Shown one piece after another: positions 37,023 to 49,005 of a stretch of 61,905 nucleotides of DNA. The DNA is from Rhizomucor pusillus (Eukaryota > Mucoromycota > Mucoromycetes > Mucorales > Lichtheimiaceae). The notes beneath the pieces were generated by a model, which searched no databases, had not been told where the DNA came from, and saw nothing but the letters and a program-made list of their open reading frames with translations. The translations under genes and the position numbers were made by a program. The stretch spans positions 1 to 61,905 of the forward strand of contig FWWN02000212.1 in assembly GCA_900175165.2 (NCBI GenBank), written 5' to 3'. How positions within the stretch are numbered: position 1 is the first letter of the stretch; every line of letters starts with the position of its first letter.

Positions 37023-38781
37023 TTACAATCCATCGCTAAGTGATGTCGATGGATGGAACCAGAAGGCGAGAGAAATGATGGTGTAGGAAGCCTATTTATA
37101 CATCAAACCAAAATTTAGTTATACCTTGTCCAATTATAGGGTGGCAAATATGCACTTACCAAGAGAAGAGCACCTTCCAGCCAGTTCGAGTGTCCATCTT
37201 GTATCAAATAATTGACAATCAACACACTCGAGAACAGGACAACAGTTTCGAAATCCTCAAAGAATAGGCTCATTGGTTGGTCGAAGATCCAGCCAGCGAT
37301 GACTAGCACAGGTGTAACAAACAGACCGATTTGTAATGAGCTGGAGATGGCAATGTTGATACTCAAGTTCATCTTGTTCTTGAGAGCGAACGTAACAGAG
37401 CTCACATGCTCAGCGGCACTAGACAAAAGCAGCACATCGATCAGCATATGTTTGTCTCGTTTCACGATTCAAATAAACAAAGACTATGACTTACTTTCCA
37501 ATGATTGGCAGCAAGATGACGCCAACAAATGTTTCATTCACTTCCCACACGTCAACGACTCCTTCAATGCTAGAAAATGAAATGGAAATCGAGATAAGCT
37601 TTTTAATACATACATTGGCTTTGTCATAGGATCGTTACTTACGCTCCAACAAGGAAATTGGCATGCACAGCGACGAGGCCAGCAACAGCAAAAAGTCTAC
37701 ATGAATGACAGTGGTTGAGCACTCAAAACTATCTGTACTGGTGACACTGTTCGATGAAGAAACTTACGCGAATACGGAGAATGCTATGGTTGTGTGTGGC
37801 TCTTCATCTTCATCCTCGCCTTCACCGTCATCGTACTATAAAAAATATATCAATTAACAGAATGCTGCGATGTTCAGTTTCGAATGCACGTACGAGATCT
37901 CGGTGTGTCTTGAGCTGGAAGTAGAGAGACATGCCGTAGACAACAAGTAAGACAAGCGCTGTGCCGTGGCTCAAGTTCAAGATACCGATTTGTGCATCTT
38001 CAGGTGTATCGGCAGTGACGCTAAATGCGGCAGGTACCAAAAGAGACATTGTGGTAAGTGCAAGGAGAGAGGAGGAGGTTTGGGCGGCGGTCATGCTAAA
38101 TCGCTGTTGCACACGTCCCATGCCGCCAAGGAAGAAGCAAAAGCCAAGAACCTAGTGGTCATGCATGTAAGAAGACGCGACGGGGAAGATTACGGAAACA
38201 GTTATCTCGCACTTACCAAAAGGATGTTGGACAGAATGGAACCCATGACCGACGCTGTTTGAAGTTTGCAAGTGTCAGTGACTTTCTGTTTTCCTTCAAT
38301 TTGTTCCCATACACACACACACACACACACGTAAATATAAAGAAATTCCTACGAACCTTGCACAACGCGGATCAATCCGTCCTTCAAAGCAATGATGCCG
38401 AGAATAAGTTCCACAATGTTTCCGAACGTAGCATTCAGCAATGCTCCAGCAGTGGGACCAGACATGAGCGCAAGTTCTTCCGTGGCTAAAAGGGGAAACA
38501 TGTCCGATCAATGACAACCCGCAGAATGACAACATATTAATGCACGGTTACGTACAGTAGCCAAGAAGCTTAGCGAGTGGCATGATCGCGATGAAATTGA
38601 GAGTAAACACGACGGTAGCTGGGGCACCTCCGTAGGAGAATGCAAGTGCAATTGGCACGAAGACAAGTGTCCAGTTGAATTTCGACGAGCAGATGGTTGC
38701 GCGGAACGACGATATCCATGTAGGTTTCTCGTTAGAGATCGGGTATCCTAGTGAATTGCCCAAAAGCGGTGTGCGTTCCAT
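37023..38781 (-). CDS. VCX1: Vacuolar Ca2+/H+ exchanger (CAX family, Vcx1-like)
   Basis: Vacuolar antiporter that exports cytosolic calcium into the vacuole against protons. Eight or nine exons. [14 protein letters not shown] starts a short cytosolic tail, then membrane helices. The first alpha-repeat carries [29 protein letters not shown] and the second [21 protein letters not shown], both with the Gly-Asn and Glu ion-binding residues. An acidic loop ([16 protein letters not shown]) separates the halves. The last exon, after a GT-AG intron, gives [22 protein letters not shown]. One intron has donor GTTCGT and contains a CA microsatellite. Which cation it prefers cannot be seen. Confidence 0.93.
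38312..38331. repeat. CA dinucleotide microsatellite in a VCX1 intron
   Basis: About ten CA units on the plus strand, within the intron between the IRVVQ and ASVMGS exons. On the transcribed strand it reads as a TG repeat downstream of a weak GTTCGT donor, a type of repeat that can affect splicing in other organisms. Confidence 0.8.
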
Positions 38782-39998
38782 TGTATGTATGTGCTGATGA
38801 AAACAGGCAAGAAAGATGATGATACAGAAATAAAAAAAAGAGAGCGTACGAGAGAAAGAGAGAGAGAAATGTAGAGCGAAAAATAAAAGCGACGCGAATT
38901 TCAAAGGGCCTTTTTAGATACTTGTGGCAATGTGGATAGAACTTTCGGATGAGAAAACGTCTCGTGCCTGAACAACGCTTTGTTTACATGTTGATTGTTT
39001 GGCGCCATTGCGGTATTAAACAGCTAATAGAATGGCGAGGGTAGTTTGGGTATCACGAGGCGGTGCTAAAGAGCTGAATATGCTAACGATCTTTTCTCAA
39101 ACCGTTTGCAAAGTTCCAATTTTGCACGTCATAGATCTTTCCTGGTAGAATATGCACGGTTGGAAACCACGATTTCCTTTCTTTGATAATCGGAACGGGC
39201 CTGCTTCTTGCAGGAGTTAGTTTCGAGAATCTCAAAACAGAAATGCATCGGGCCACGAGGGCAGCAGCTTCCTTTTTTAATTTCGGGTTTCAGCATATGG
39301 CAAGGGGCCAAGGGATAGAGCAGCACAAAGAAAGAGCAAAGAAGGAAGAAAAAAGGGAATTGCCCTGCCAAGTGCAAACTGCAAGCATGGTTTCACGAAA
39401 TCCGGTTTATCTGCAGATCTGTGCTACATACAACCGGATAAACAGCAATGGCGTTACCATTAGCAGAGCTTAAATATAGGTAAAAACATATGTATGAATG
39501 AACTTTTTGGAAATATCTGTACACGAAGATATTAACTAGAGACAATAACTCGAAAACTCATTTGTTTTGGACTACCTTGCTCTTTTTTAGCCGTGTTTTG
39601 GCTATGCGTTGTGCTGAAAACAAGATCTGAAACGCTTCTCTATCTTCCAAACTTTCTTGCAGAAACGTAAAACAAATATGCATAGTAAAATCCCTGTGCT
39701 TACATGCTCACAATCAGGGTATTCTCCACATGCCGTCTCAATATAACTACCTCTCTGACTAATATACGCGCATGTAATATTGCGATAAGCAGCCTTTCTC
39801 AATACATATATTATTCATGAAACATGTATCAACCGGACCTTACCATTAATGACGATGCTATGCTATATGAAGTGAACTTTTTATTAATTCAATCTAAAAG
39901 CAATATTTGCCATATCTTCAAAAAAATCAATGTATTCAATGCATAGGTTTTCCTCTAAGTTGTAATTTGCCATCATTGATTCAGAATGCGGGGACGAA
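38782..39998. other. Intergenic region between VCX1 and TFIIIC gene
   Basis: About 1.2 kb, divergent upstream region for both neighbours. A purine-rich tract (38824-38880) lies just upstream of VCX1. Open frames here are short, overlapping and unlike any family I know. Confidence 0.5.
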
Positions 39999-42900
39999 AT
40001 GGATGCAAAGAGCCAAAGTCGGAAACGGAAACAAAATCTGAAAAATGCATACCAAAACGTTGTCCCTTTTCGCATGCCACGGACGCGTGAAGCAGAAAGT
40101 AGCAAATCGAGTCCGCAGAAACGGATCGATCAGTTCTTTACGACAAAGAGAGTTGAAAACCTGTTCAATCCACCTGAGAATCAACCTGCAGAGAATCAAG
40201 TACAGGAGAATCAGGTGCAACCACAGCAGCAGCAGCAGCAACAACAACAACAACCAGAGAGACTGCCAGAGGCACAGCAAGGTCCTTCTCAGGCGCCACA
40301 ACAAACCCTAGAAGAAGAACAAAAGCAGCAAGAGAGCAATGAAACTCAAATGGAAGAAGACTTTGAAGAAGATCAAGAAGACGATGACTGGGACGACGAA
40401 TATAATTTGGACGGTGAAGGAGGGGAGATCGTTGACGACAATGAGTTGATGCAAGTACCTTGATATAATTCGATCTCTAGATTCCTTGAGCTGAAAAAGG
40501 GTCTCGTTATTATACAGGAATCTTCTAGAGAATACCAAAGAGACTCGTGAACGTCTAAAAACGGGCGGTTTGGAGGAACTCGTGGCAGACTTTGAGGAAT
40601 TCGAAGACAATTTGATTACGGCGGTGGGCATTGGCAAAGCTCGACGAAGTAAGAGAAAGATTACGCAAGGAGAAGCTCGACTACCTGCAGCAGTGAAAGA
40701 ACAGCTTGGTCGGGCGAACGCCTTGTATATTGAGAAAGATTACGGTCAAGCCGTCGATTTGTTGCAAGACCTCATTACAAAATACCCAAATGTGCATCAG
40801 GCATGGAATACACTCGGTCTAGTGCAAGAGGAAATGGGAAATACGGAGCGATCATTGCAACTGCGTATGGTTGCCGCACACATCAACCAGGGCGATATCG
40901 CTCTGTGGAAAGAGCTCGGTGTCAAATCATTGCAAGTGTCTAGAAAAGCGAGTATTTGGATGTGGAAAAAAGTGGTTGACAGTTTTGATATAGAGAGACA
41001 AATGCAAATAAGCAGGCGCTGTACTGTTTCTCCAAAGTGCTTGCTGTCGATCCTTTGGACATTGATGTTCTGTGGGATCGATCTTTTCTACTAAAGCAAA
41101 TGGGTCGACCGGACGAAGCCATTGATGGATTTCAGCAGATTTTATCCGTCATTCCTCACCATCTAAAAGTCGTCAACGAGTTAGTACGCATTTATCGATC
41201 TCAGGGACGAACGAAAGAGGCTATCGAGATGTATGAAGAGGCCATACAGCATCACTTGGAAAATGACACCGAAGAAGATGAGGACAGAATGCGTGAAGAT
41301 GAACCTGAGGATTTTAAGGATAAGCTCGGATATGCCGAAGTCAACATGCTGAGCGAACTCTATTTGATGCAGAATGAATATCGGAGAGCACTTGACTGGA
41401 TCAAGACGGGTATACGATATGTGCAAGGCCGGAGGGATGAGGAATGGTGGCAAGATAGCGAAATAGACAACGACGGTGAATATTTTGAACGTGATGAAGA
41501 TGATGCCGAAGGATCACTGCGTGCCGACATTCCTATCGAGCTCCGAATCCGAATGGGTATCTGCAGAGTTTACCTTGGCGACGTTCGAATAGCTTCGGTT
41601 AGCAGACTGCTAAAGTTTGCCGTGGAAATGAATCATCCAATGCTTACTTTGCTTTTCGATTTAGAAACACTTTGGTTATCTGTTCAAATATCCGGCTACT
41701 ACATACCCTGATCTCCATCAAGATATTGCATATGCATATTTAGACAAAAGACATTATGATCTGGCACTTGAAGTCTTCCAGAAAATTATTGATGTGTCCG
41801 ATGTAAGAGTTTACTTGGCTAAACGGTTGTTACCAGGATATTCTGAGAGTATCTGTTCTAGGAAGTGGAATTGGATTTGCTTATCCGCACTGCAGACTGT
41901 TACTTCCATGTTGGCGAACTAGACACTGCCGCAATGTTTTACGTCAATGGTAATTATTTGCTCTTTTGCAATGTAAGATGCGTGTATTAACACGAACCTT
42001 CTTTCCATCATTGCAGTGCTGGAAGAACAGCCAAATAATCTCGAAGTAATGATGTCTTTGGCAGCAGTGTACGAAGAACAAGGCCGAGAAGAAGAAGCTC
42101 TCGAATTAGTGGATTTCGGTAGGTTTTCTCCTTCTTTTGCTTTTAGGCTTTATTTCTAATTTCATTATAGTCATGAAAATGGATAAGGCTAATCGCGAAA
42201 AGAAGAAAGAGGAAGAAAGGCTAAGGAGGCTCGCTGATAACGAGGAACTGGCAGAAGGCGAGCTGTCTAGGACTAGAAAGGGCAAGGAGAAGGCTTCTAT
42301 CTTTGATGAAGCGGCCAGGGAACGTCGAACTCTTGTCGAAAAGAGGAAAAGACAGAAGGAACAATTTCTGTTGGAAGAGCAAGAAAAAGAACTCAGGGCG
42401 CAAACCCTGTACGAAAAAATCAAAGATTTGGATGAGGTTACGAAAGGCCCAGTTACCCAGCTCGACAGGAGTCTTATGCGCGAATACATTCGTGTCGCAG
42501 GGGAAATGTGGCACGATTTTAGCGAAACAACCGCTTTCTTCCCTTCAGATCACGTAAGTTAGTTTTTGACCCTTGATTTTCTAATTCATGCTGATAATTT
42601 CGTTGCTAGTCAAAATATACGGGTTTCTATGCCTTTAGACGCTACAAACCTCGTACTCGTTCCGCACTGCGTGATGCAATGCAAATGGCTCAACGTCTTC
42701 GGCGCAAGACTGGTACAGAGCAGCAAATGGATGAGGATGAGGACCTGGATGAAGAAGAACGCAGTGCCAGAGAAGAAGAGCAGCGAGACATTGAATTGAG
42801 TTCCTCGAATCATTTTAGACAAATTGAATTTGATGAATGGCTGAGAATCATAGTCAAGGTACATATCCGAATCGTGGATGCTGGAGTTTACTTGCTCACC

Positions 42901-44261
42901 ACCCCATTACATAGTATGCAACAATGCTAGCAAATTCCAAGCCTGTGGAGAAAGCATATGATGTTCTAAAACGGGCTGAGGAAGCAAATGTGTTTTATCA
43001 TGAACGCAATAGACGTACAACGATCAAGATCGCCTTGCTTGGTAAGATCATATAAAGACTAGATAAGCGCGTGCGTAATGTCTAATTTCCGGAATTGTTT
43101 CAGGATGTGCTGTTATGAACCGCAACGAAGTTATCATGGAAGAAACAGTCCGCTGGCTTATGAGATTCTATCCATTTGATAGCGATCCTTATCGAATCTA
43201 CTCAGCAATTACTACGCTGTAAGTTCATCTTATTTTTTCTTATCAACCCAAAATACCTAATATCTGTTTATCTAGAGCTCAGAATATCGTTACAAGCTTT
43301 GCGGATTACAACTGCATGAAGCAAATAATGCGTACTATCCGTGCAATGGATGCTGCTGTATCGAAACAGAGTGGACAAGGAGAGAACGAGCAAATTAGAC
43401 AACTGAATTCTGCAATTAATGCTTCTGAAGCTGTCCCGTTTCCGGCGGACGAATCACTTATGGTACAGTTGTACCATGCACCTGGTCCTCAGGAGGGACA
43501 CTCTATCAACCGCCTCATGAAGCAAGGTGTCTCAATGCCAACCAGAGTGAACCCTGTCCTCTTTGTTATTTTCGGTCAACAGATGTCATTGGCCCGGAAC
43601 TTCATGTCAGCATCGAGTGAGTAATTCTGCTATATATTGTGTTAAAGTCTCACTTGGCTAACGATATGCTTAGTGTTCTTCTTGCGAGCTTATGCTCTTC
43701 ATCAAGATGATCCATTAATTATGCTACAAACGGGCATTGCAATGCTGCTGCGAGCGATGTCTCGGAAAAGTATCAACAGACATTATCAAGTCCTTCAGGT
43801 TAATTATCACTATTAACGATTTGACGAGACAAAGAAGAGAAAATTTACTAATATGGACCGAATCCAGGGAATGATGTTTATTCAAAAATATTACCGATCG
43901 CGCAATAAGAACCAAGAAGCAGAATTCAATCTGGCTCGTGCGTTCCATCAATTAGGTCCGTTTCCAGCGTTCTCTGCAGAATGCTCTATATTAAACGAGA
44001 TGTTTGCATCATTTAGGTCTAACGCATCTTGCAGTGGATCATTACGAACGAGTATTGATTATGCCATCAGCAGCGTTCGAAGGGAAGATGGAACCAGGCA
44101 ACCTTGAAGATGTTTACGACATATCAAAACCCGCACTCATGGACGAAAATGACGATACAGATCTTAAACGCGAAGCAGCATATAATCTGCATATAATTTA
44201 TGCAACCAGTGGATCATTTGAATTGTCACAAGTGTTACTGCACAAATACTGTACCATATAA
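39999..44261 (+). CDS. TFC4: TFIIIC TPR subunit (Tfc4/Sfc4/GTF3C3)
   Basis: Subunit of RNA polymerase III factor TFIIIC that bridges promoter-bound TFIIIC to TFIIIB on tRNA genes. About 13 exons. The N-terminus is basic, then a Gln run and a very acidic stretch (EEDFEEDQEDDDWDDEYN), as in homologues. Tandem tetratricopeptide repeats follow: GRANALYIEKDYGQAVDLLQ, QAWNTLGLVQEEMGNTERSL, QALYCFSKVLAVDPLDIDVL, GRPDEAIDGFQQILSVIP, then LYLMQNEYRRALDWI. A central charged coiled coil (MDKANREKKKEEERLRRL) separates the two TPR blocks. The C-terminal block has AFHQLGLTHLAVDHYERVL and AAYNLHIIYATSGSFELSQ. The ATG at 39999 is the first in frame after a stop. Convergent with mevalonate kinase, 78 bases between stop codons. 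Confidence 0.9.
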
Positions 44262-44339
44262 TATTTGCATTGCATCATGATCATTGAAACTTAGCATAAT
44301 TCATCAATAACAAAAAGAACTCAAAAAATCATTATTAAA

Positions 44340-45867
44340 TTATTGGAAGTATGCCTCCAAGGTATCTCGGTTTGTGGACACCATCCAGTTTTCGTCCTCC
44401 TTTTCGCCCAACAAGACAGCACTCACACCAATGCCGCCGAGGGATGTTTGATAGCAGTCAAATCCAGCCGCTTCCAAGTTTTCGGTCACGGCCTTGATTG
44501 TTTCTGGCAAGACACCTAAGAAAAAGTTATACGTTTCAGCATGTATCCTATCAACAGTACATTTTCTACAAAAAGGAGACTTACTATCACGGATGATGGA
44601 AAGAGCGCAGCCGCCACCTCCAGCACCGGTCAACTTTGTAACGATACCATGCTCAGCAGTTGCAGACCGTACTTGCTCGAGACTTGCATGGCTCACTCCG
44701 AGGGCATGCAATAAGCAGTGGTTCATATTCACCAGATCCTAAGTTCAACTCGGTTTAGCTACGGAAATGGCTTGACTTTAGCGGATCCAAACAAGAAGTA
44801 AAATACCTCCAACTCTGCAACCAATTCGAGAGAATCAATTTCTTTCTCTCGGTGCCGTTTGAATGCTTCCTTGCAACGTAGTGAAATTCCGTCAATGGCA
44901 TCAAGTATTGGGTTCACGATAGCTGGGTATCTTTGTTTCTTAGCACCAACACCAGCTACAAGCGCGCTCGTGGATCGAGGAACTCGGGTGTTAGTTAGCA
45001 ACAATCTAAGTGATTGGAAGCCTTCAAGAGTCTCGAAACCCTGGCCACGTCTGAAAGTCTTTGCACCACCGAATGTTGTGACGGCATTGTCGACGCCGCT
45101 CGGGTTGCCGTGGATCACTTGCTCTGACTTGAAAGCATATCGGTTAACAAGCTCGAGATACTCTGCCTTTTTTTCGGGACATTTTGTTTGCGCGAAATCA
45201 AATGGAATGTAATCAAAGAGAATCAGGAGAGCCGCAGCGATGGTTGAGGAATAACTTGCCGAGCTTCCAAGACCTGCGCTGACAGGTAGCATGGAGCGTG
45301 TGTGGATGGTAAAACCAAACGTTTCTTCTTTCTTTTGCTTGGCTGCGAATGTGAAAAATAAATATAAGAATGCCATGATAGCTTGGTTTTGAGCCTCTCG
45401 TTCCGTCGATCCTGTCAGGGATACTAGTCGTTCTTTGGTCTCCGGTGTCATGTCGTTGATGGGGTGCTTATCATCTTGATCGTTTCGTTTTAGCAGAGAC
45501 TATTGGATATCTATTCTCTGACCAACTCACCGCTATCATCAATTGCGACTGGGGCAGATAGCAAGTCTTCAAAGCTCCAAGAACGTTGAATACCAACGTC
45601 TGGCAAATCCACTTTACAGATACCATCGTTCGTGCGTTCCAAGTACATGTACGTCCTCAAACCTAGAGATGCAGCGACGGCGAGCTAACGAAAATACAAT
45701 AAAGGAGGCGGCTAAGTCGTGATTGTTGATTTACCCAGATCGTGGATCCAAATTACCTTTTGATGGACAACAGCGTGTTCGCCAAACATTATGACTTTGC
45801 CCGGCGCTGAAATGAGGTAGCGTTGATGTTGGATCGCTCCATTCAGTGCAGTTGTCGAGACCGTCAT
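44340..45867 (-). CDS. ERG12: Mevalonate kinase
   Basis: GHMP kinase that phosphorylates mevalonate with ATP in isoprenoid and sterol synthesis. Five exons by GT-AG splicing. The start chosen is MTVSTTALNGAIQ at 45867, which places SAPGKVIMFGEHAVVH near residue 20 as in the family; an in-frame ATG at 46011 would add 48 unconserved residues. Motif 2 is MLPVSAGLGSSASYSS (ATP phosphate loop), followed by GNPSGVDNAVTTFGG with the catalytic Asp, and motif 3 is KLTGAGGGGCALS. The C-terminal segment is GFDCYQTSLGGIGVSAV. All key residues are present, so the enzyme should be active. Confidence 0.95.
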
Positions 45868-46739
45868 ATTGAAAGTGTAAAGAGAATTGACAACAGTAAT
45901 GAGTTCTTCGTCCCTGAATGCCCGACAAGAAATCGAGAGTTTGAGGGTTGCACAAACTTGACAAGCCCTCCTTTCGCGCCGAAAATCTGTTCTCTGCACA
46001 GGACACGACATAGTTTTTACAGTTTGGGACTGATCTTTTCTATGCTACATTGCTGTGACGTACAGTCCGTATGTACCATTCTGCGGTAGCTACAGCCAAT
46101 CCAAAAGAATTAACGATTACCTTACAGTATGCATTTATTTCTTTTTGCCCATAAAGCAACCCATACAATGCTTATTTGTCCGTACTAATCAACATCCAAG
46201 TAAGTATGGTAGCATTTTTTGCCTATCAGAAATGCAGTCATTTCTGGTAACGTTCTTGTCTTTCAAATATGTAAAACTCTTAGTATGTTCATTACACCTT
46301 TCCAATCCGTAATTTTATCGATACTCTCTTAGTCAGTCCTTGGTGTGGCAATGTAGTCTTGCTTATATCAAATCTTCTTGAGAGAAAGGGTCATAATATA
46401 CATGCTTCAACTATCATACTTGAGTAGAGCAATGCATTTTTCGATTTTAAGGTAATGTGGGTGCACGCAGTTTCTTTATACTGCACCAACCAATCACTAT
46501 AAATGGAGGACTTCAGTATCACGGAAAGCAATTTGTAAAAGCTGGCAGTATCAGCACGTATAAGGATTTGGGACTGCATGCTTATGTTCAAGAGTTGGCG
46601 AGCAGTCAGAACCATCAAGTATCGCTTCAATTTCGACTCTTGTGCTGAGGGCCCAGTCACGCACAGCAGCTGAAATATCACCCGAAATTTGTCTCGCGCA
46701 TACTTCTTTGACAGAAGCCGCTCGAAGACCACAGCACAA
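45868..46739. other. Intergenic region between ERG12 and TAF3
   Basis: Divergent upstream region of about 0.87 kb. If ERG12 used the ATG at 46011 it would shrink to about 0.73 kb. No sterol-response element or TATA box stood out. Open frames are short and overlapping. Confidence 0.4.
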
Positions 46740-48836
46740 ATGACGGACAGGTTTTGTTCCGCGCTGCTACGTACCACTGTGCTGCAGATCTTGCAAGCTG
46801 CCGGCTTCGAGTCTTCGCACATGGAACCAGCAAACGTCTTGACGGAGATTATGTGGGAATACCTTCAAATGCTTGGTTCAACAACATCCGCGTACGCAGA
46901 ACTTGCGGGACGATCGACCGGCAACTTGAACGACGTAGTGGACGCCCTAGAATCGCTTGGAATTGAACCGGAAACTATGAAAGAGTGGCTCGAAGATGAA
47001 GGCAAGGCGCTTACGCCCAGTTGGTCTGAACAATCTGATCCTGGACGAACGCTGGAAGGTACAGTTTTACTCTGTTCGAATATACACACTTCTTACTAAT
47101 ACCATCCCTTAGCTGTTGTCAATGGAGGAAGAAAGAAACATGAGGATGCGCTTGTTTATGAATACGTTGACATTCCTGAAGGCATCTCTGCAACTGATCT
47201 AGAGGATCCAGAAAGCGAACTATATGAGTACCCATACTACGACGACGACGTTGACGATGATGATAACGGCAGAAATGACGAGAAACATGGGAGAATGAAA
47301 ATGGACACAAAGGATAAACGTGACAGCGATATACCTAACGGCAAGGATATACCCGGTGAGAACAAACAGCAGCAAGAACAGGAGAATACATTGCCCAGCT
47401 ATATCCCAAGATGGTTTCCTTCATTTCCAGCAGAACCGAAGGACGTGGATGCAGTGCCTGCTACAGAAGCTCGCCAGCCGCTTATGCCAGGCACGGCTCC
47501 TGCCGCTGTACCTAACTCGTTAGCTGCAAGCGCTTCACATACTGTGCCTCCTTCATCTAATGCACCGGCTCCAATCATTGTTAAGAGCAGGAAAAAGCCC
47601 GTTGAAAACCCGTACACGCACGTCGTTCCACTGGAGGAATCTGCGCTTGCTACTGAGAAAAACGGCATTCTCACGCTAGTGATGCAGAAAGACGAAAATC
47701 AGAATAGAGACCAACCATCGTCATCACCAAACAAGAGAAGAAAAGTATCATCGACCACTGCGCCGTTGAAAAAAGCACTTGAGACTTTGTCGAATAATAA
47801 GAGCGAGGATATCTCACTGAAACGCAAGACACGGCTAAATCTTCCAGGAAACCAAGAAGTATTTCGCAAATACACACAAGAAGAAGCTGCACCTGGTAAC
47901 ACCATGTTTGGTAACGAAGGAGGAATGCTCGAGAATCTATTACGATCAATTGCGCCTCCAGCAATGGTATCCAGGCTCTCTTCACCAAATTTATTAGTCG
48001 ATGTCGTTTCGATTCAACCACCTGCTCAAACAAGCTCTGCTAATACAGTTACGATACCAGTGGCAGCTTCAGCAAATGGAGGCGAAAAGGACAAGCAAGC
48101 GGGGAAGGAATCAGGGCCAACAAAGTCATCGTCTGCATCCATGCTGGCAACATTGGCCGGTGGTCAGTATAACAAAAAGCAACACGGAGTGGACGTTTCT
48201 GGCTCGTCGCCTGCAGCAATATCCCAAAGCCCTTCTGTAACATTTGGAATATCATCATCGACTTCTCCGCGAACAACTACAACCGTTTCTGGTATGACAA
48301 TTGCGCATGAACCAGCTCCAGCTCCAGCTCCAGCAACGAAATCCACGCCATCACCGATATCGTTGGCATCCTTATCCTCAGCATCTGCTGCTTCTGACGC
48401 ATCAAAGAAGAAGAAACTTCCAAAACTTACTCTCAATCTCTCTGGCAATGACGCGCCGGCAGCGACAATACCCACATCTGCAGAACAAACGCCTTCATCT
48501 GGAACTCCCCTCAACACGCCTAAAATCCGATTCAAAATCAAAGCACCTGAACCAGCTACAGAAGAACCTGAAGCTTCAAAAATCCAACAGCAACAACAAC
48601 AACAGCAATCGTTTTCTTCGCAACCGCCACTCTCAGCACCTCCACCTGCAGCTACAGATCAATCGGCAGACGGTGCGACAGACATTATCAATTGCGTCTG
48701 TGATAATCCGACTATCGACTTTGGCACATTTATGATTGCATGCGACAAATGTGGTGTGTGGTTCCATGGAAGTTGTGTAGGCGTAGCGGAAAGTGATCAA
48801 GTGGAAGAGTGGTATTGCAGTCGATGCAGATCGTGA
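46740..48836 (+). CDS. TAF3: TFIID subunit TAF3-like (histone fold plus PHD finger)
   Basis: General transcription factor subunit that pairs with TAF10 through its histone fold and reads histone H3 tails through a PHD finger. Two exons. Residues about 5-80 form the bromodomain-associated histone fold (LLRTTVLQILQAAGFESS, NVLTEIMWEYLQMLG, NLNDVVDALESLGI). An acidic stretch (DDDVDDDDNG) and a long Ser/Pro/Ala-rich linker follow, with PSYIPRWFPSFP near its start and RIRFKIKA-like basic blocks. The C-terminus is a C4HC3 PHD finger (INCVCDNP, MIACDKCGVWFHGSC, EEWYCSRCRS). The start is the ATG at 46740, one of several in frame; it gives the shortest tail before the histone fold. Confidence 0.88.
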
Positions 48837-49005
48837 AATAAAGAACCTGAATTTTACAAACAATTAAGGTATCAATGTGAGTATGAAATTTTGCATTGTG
48901 ACCGAAACTATGGATACGCTTATTTCTTCTGAGCAGTAACCCTAAGGACGTGGCATTACGTGATTAGTGCTTGATAGATATCAAAAAGAGGAAATTTGCC
49001 AAATC

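Noticed and set aside
45868..46011. 48-residue N-terminal extension of mevalonate kinase
   Set aside because: In frame and ATG-initiated, but rich in Cys and Arg and unlike the family. The internal ATG at 45867 gives the normal spacing to the first motif.
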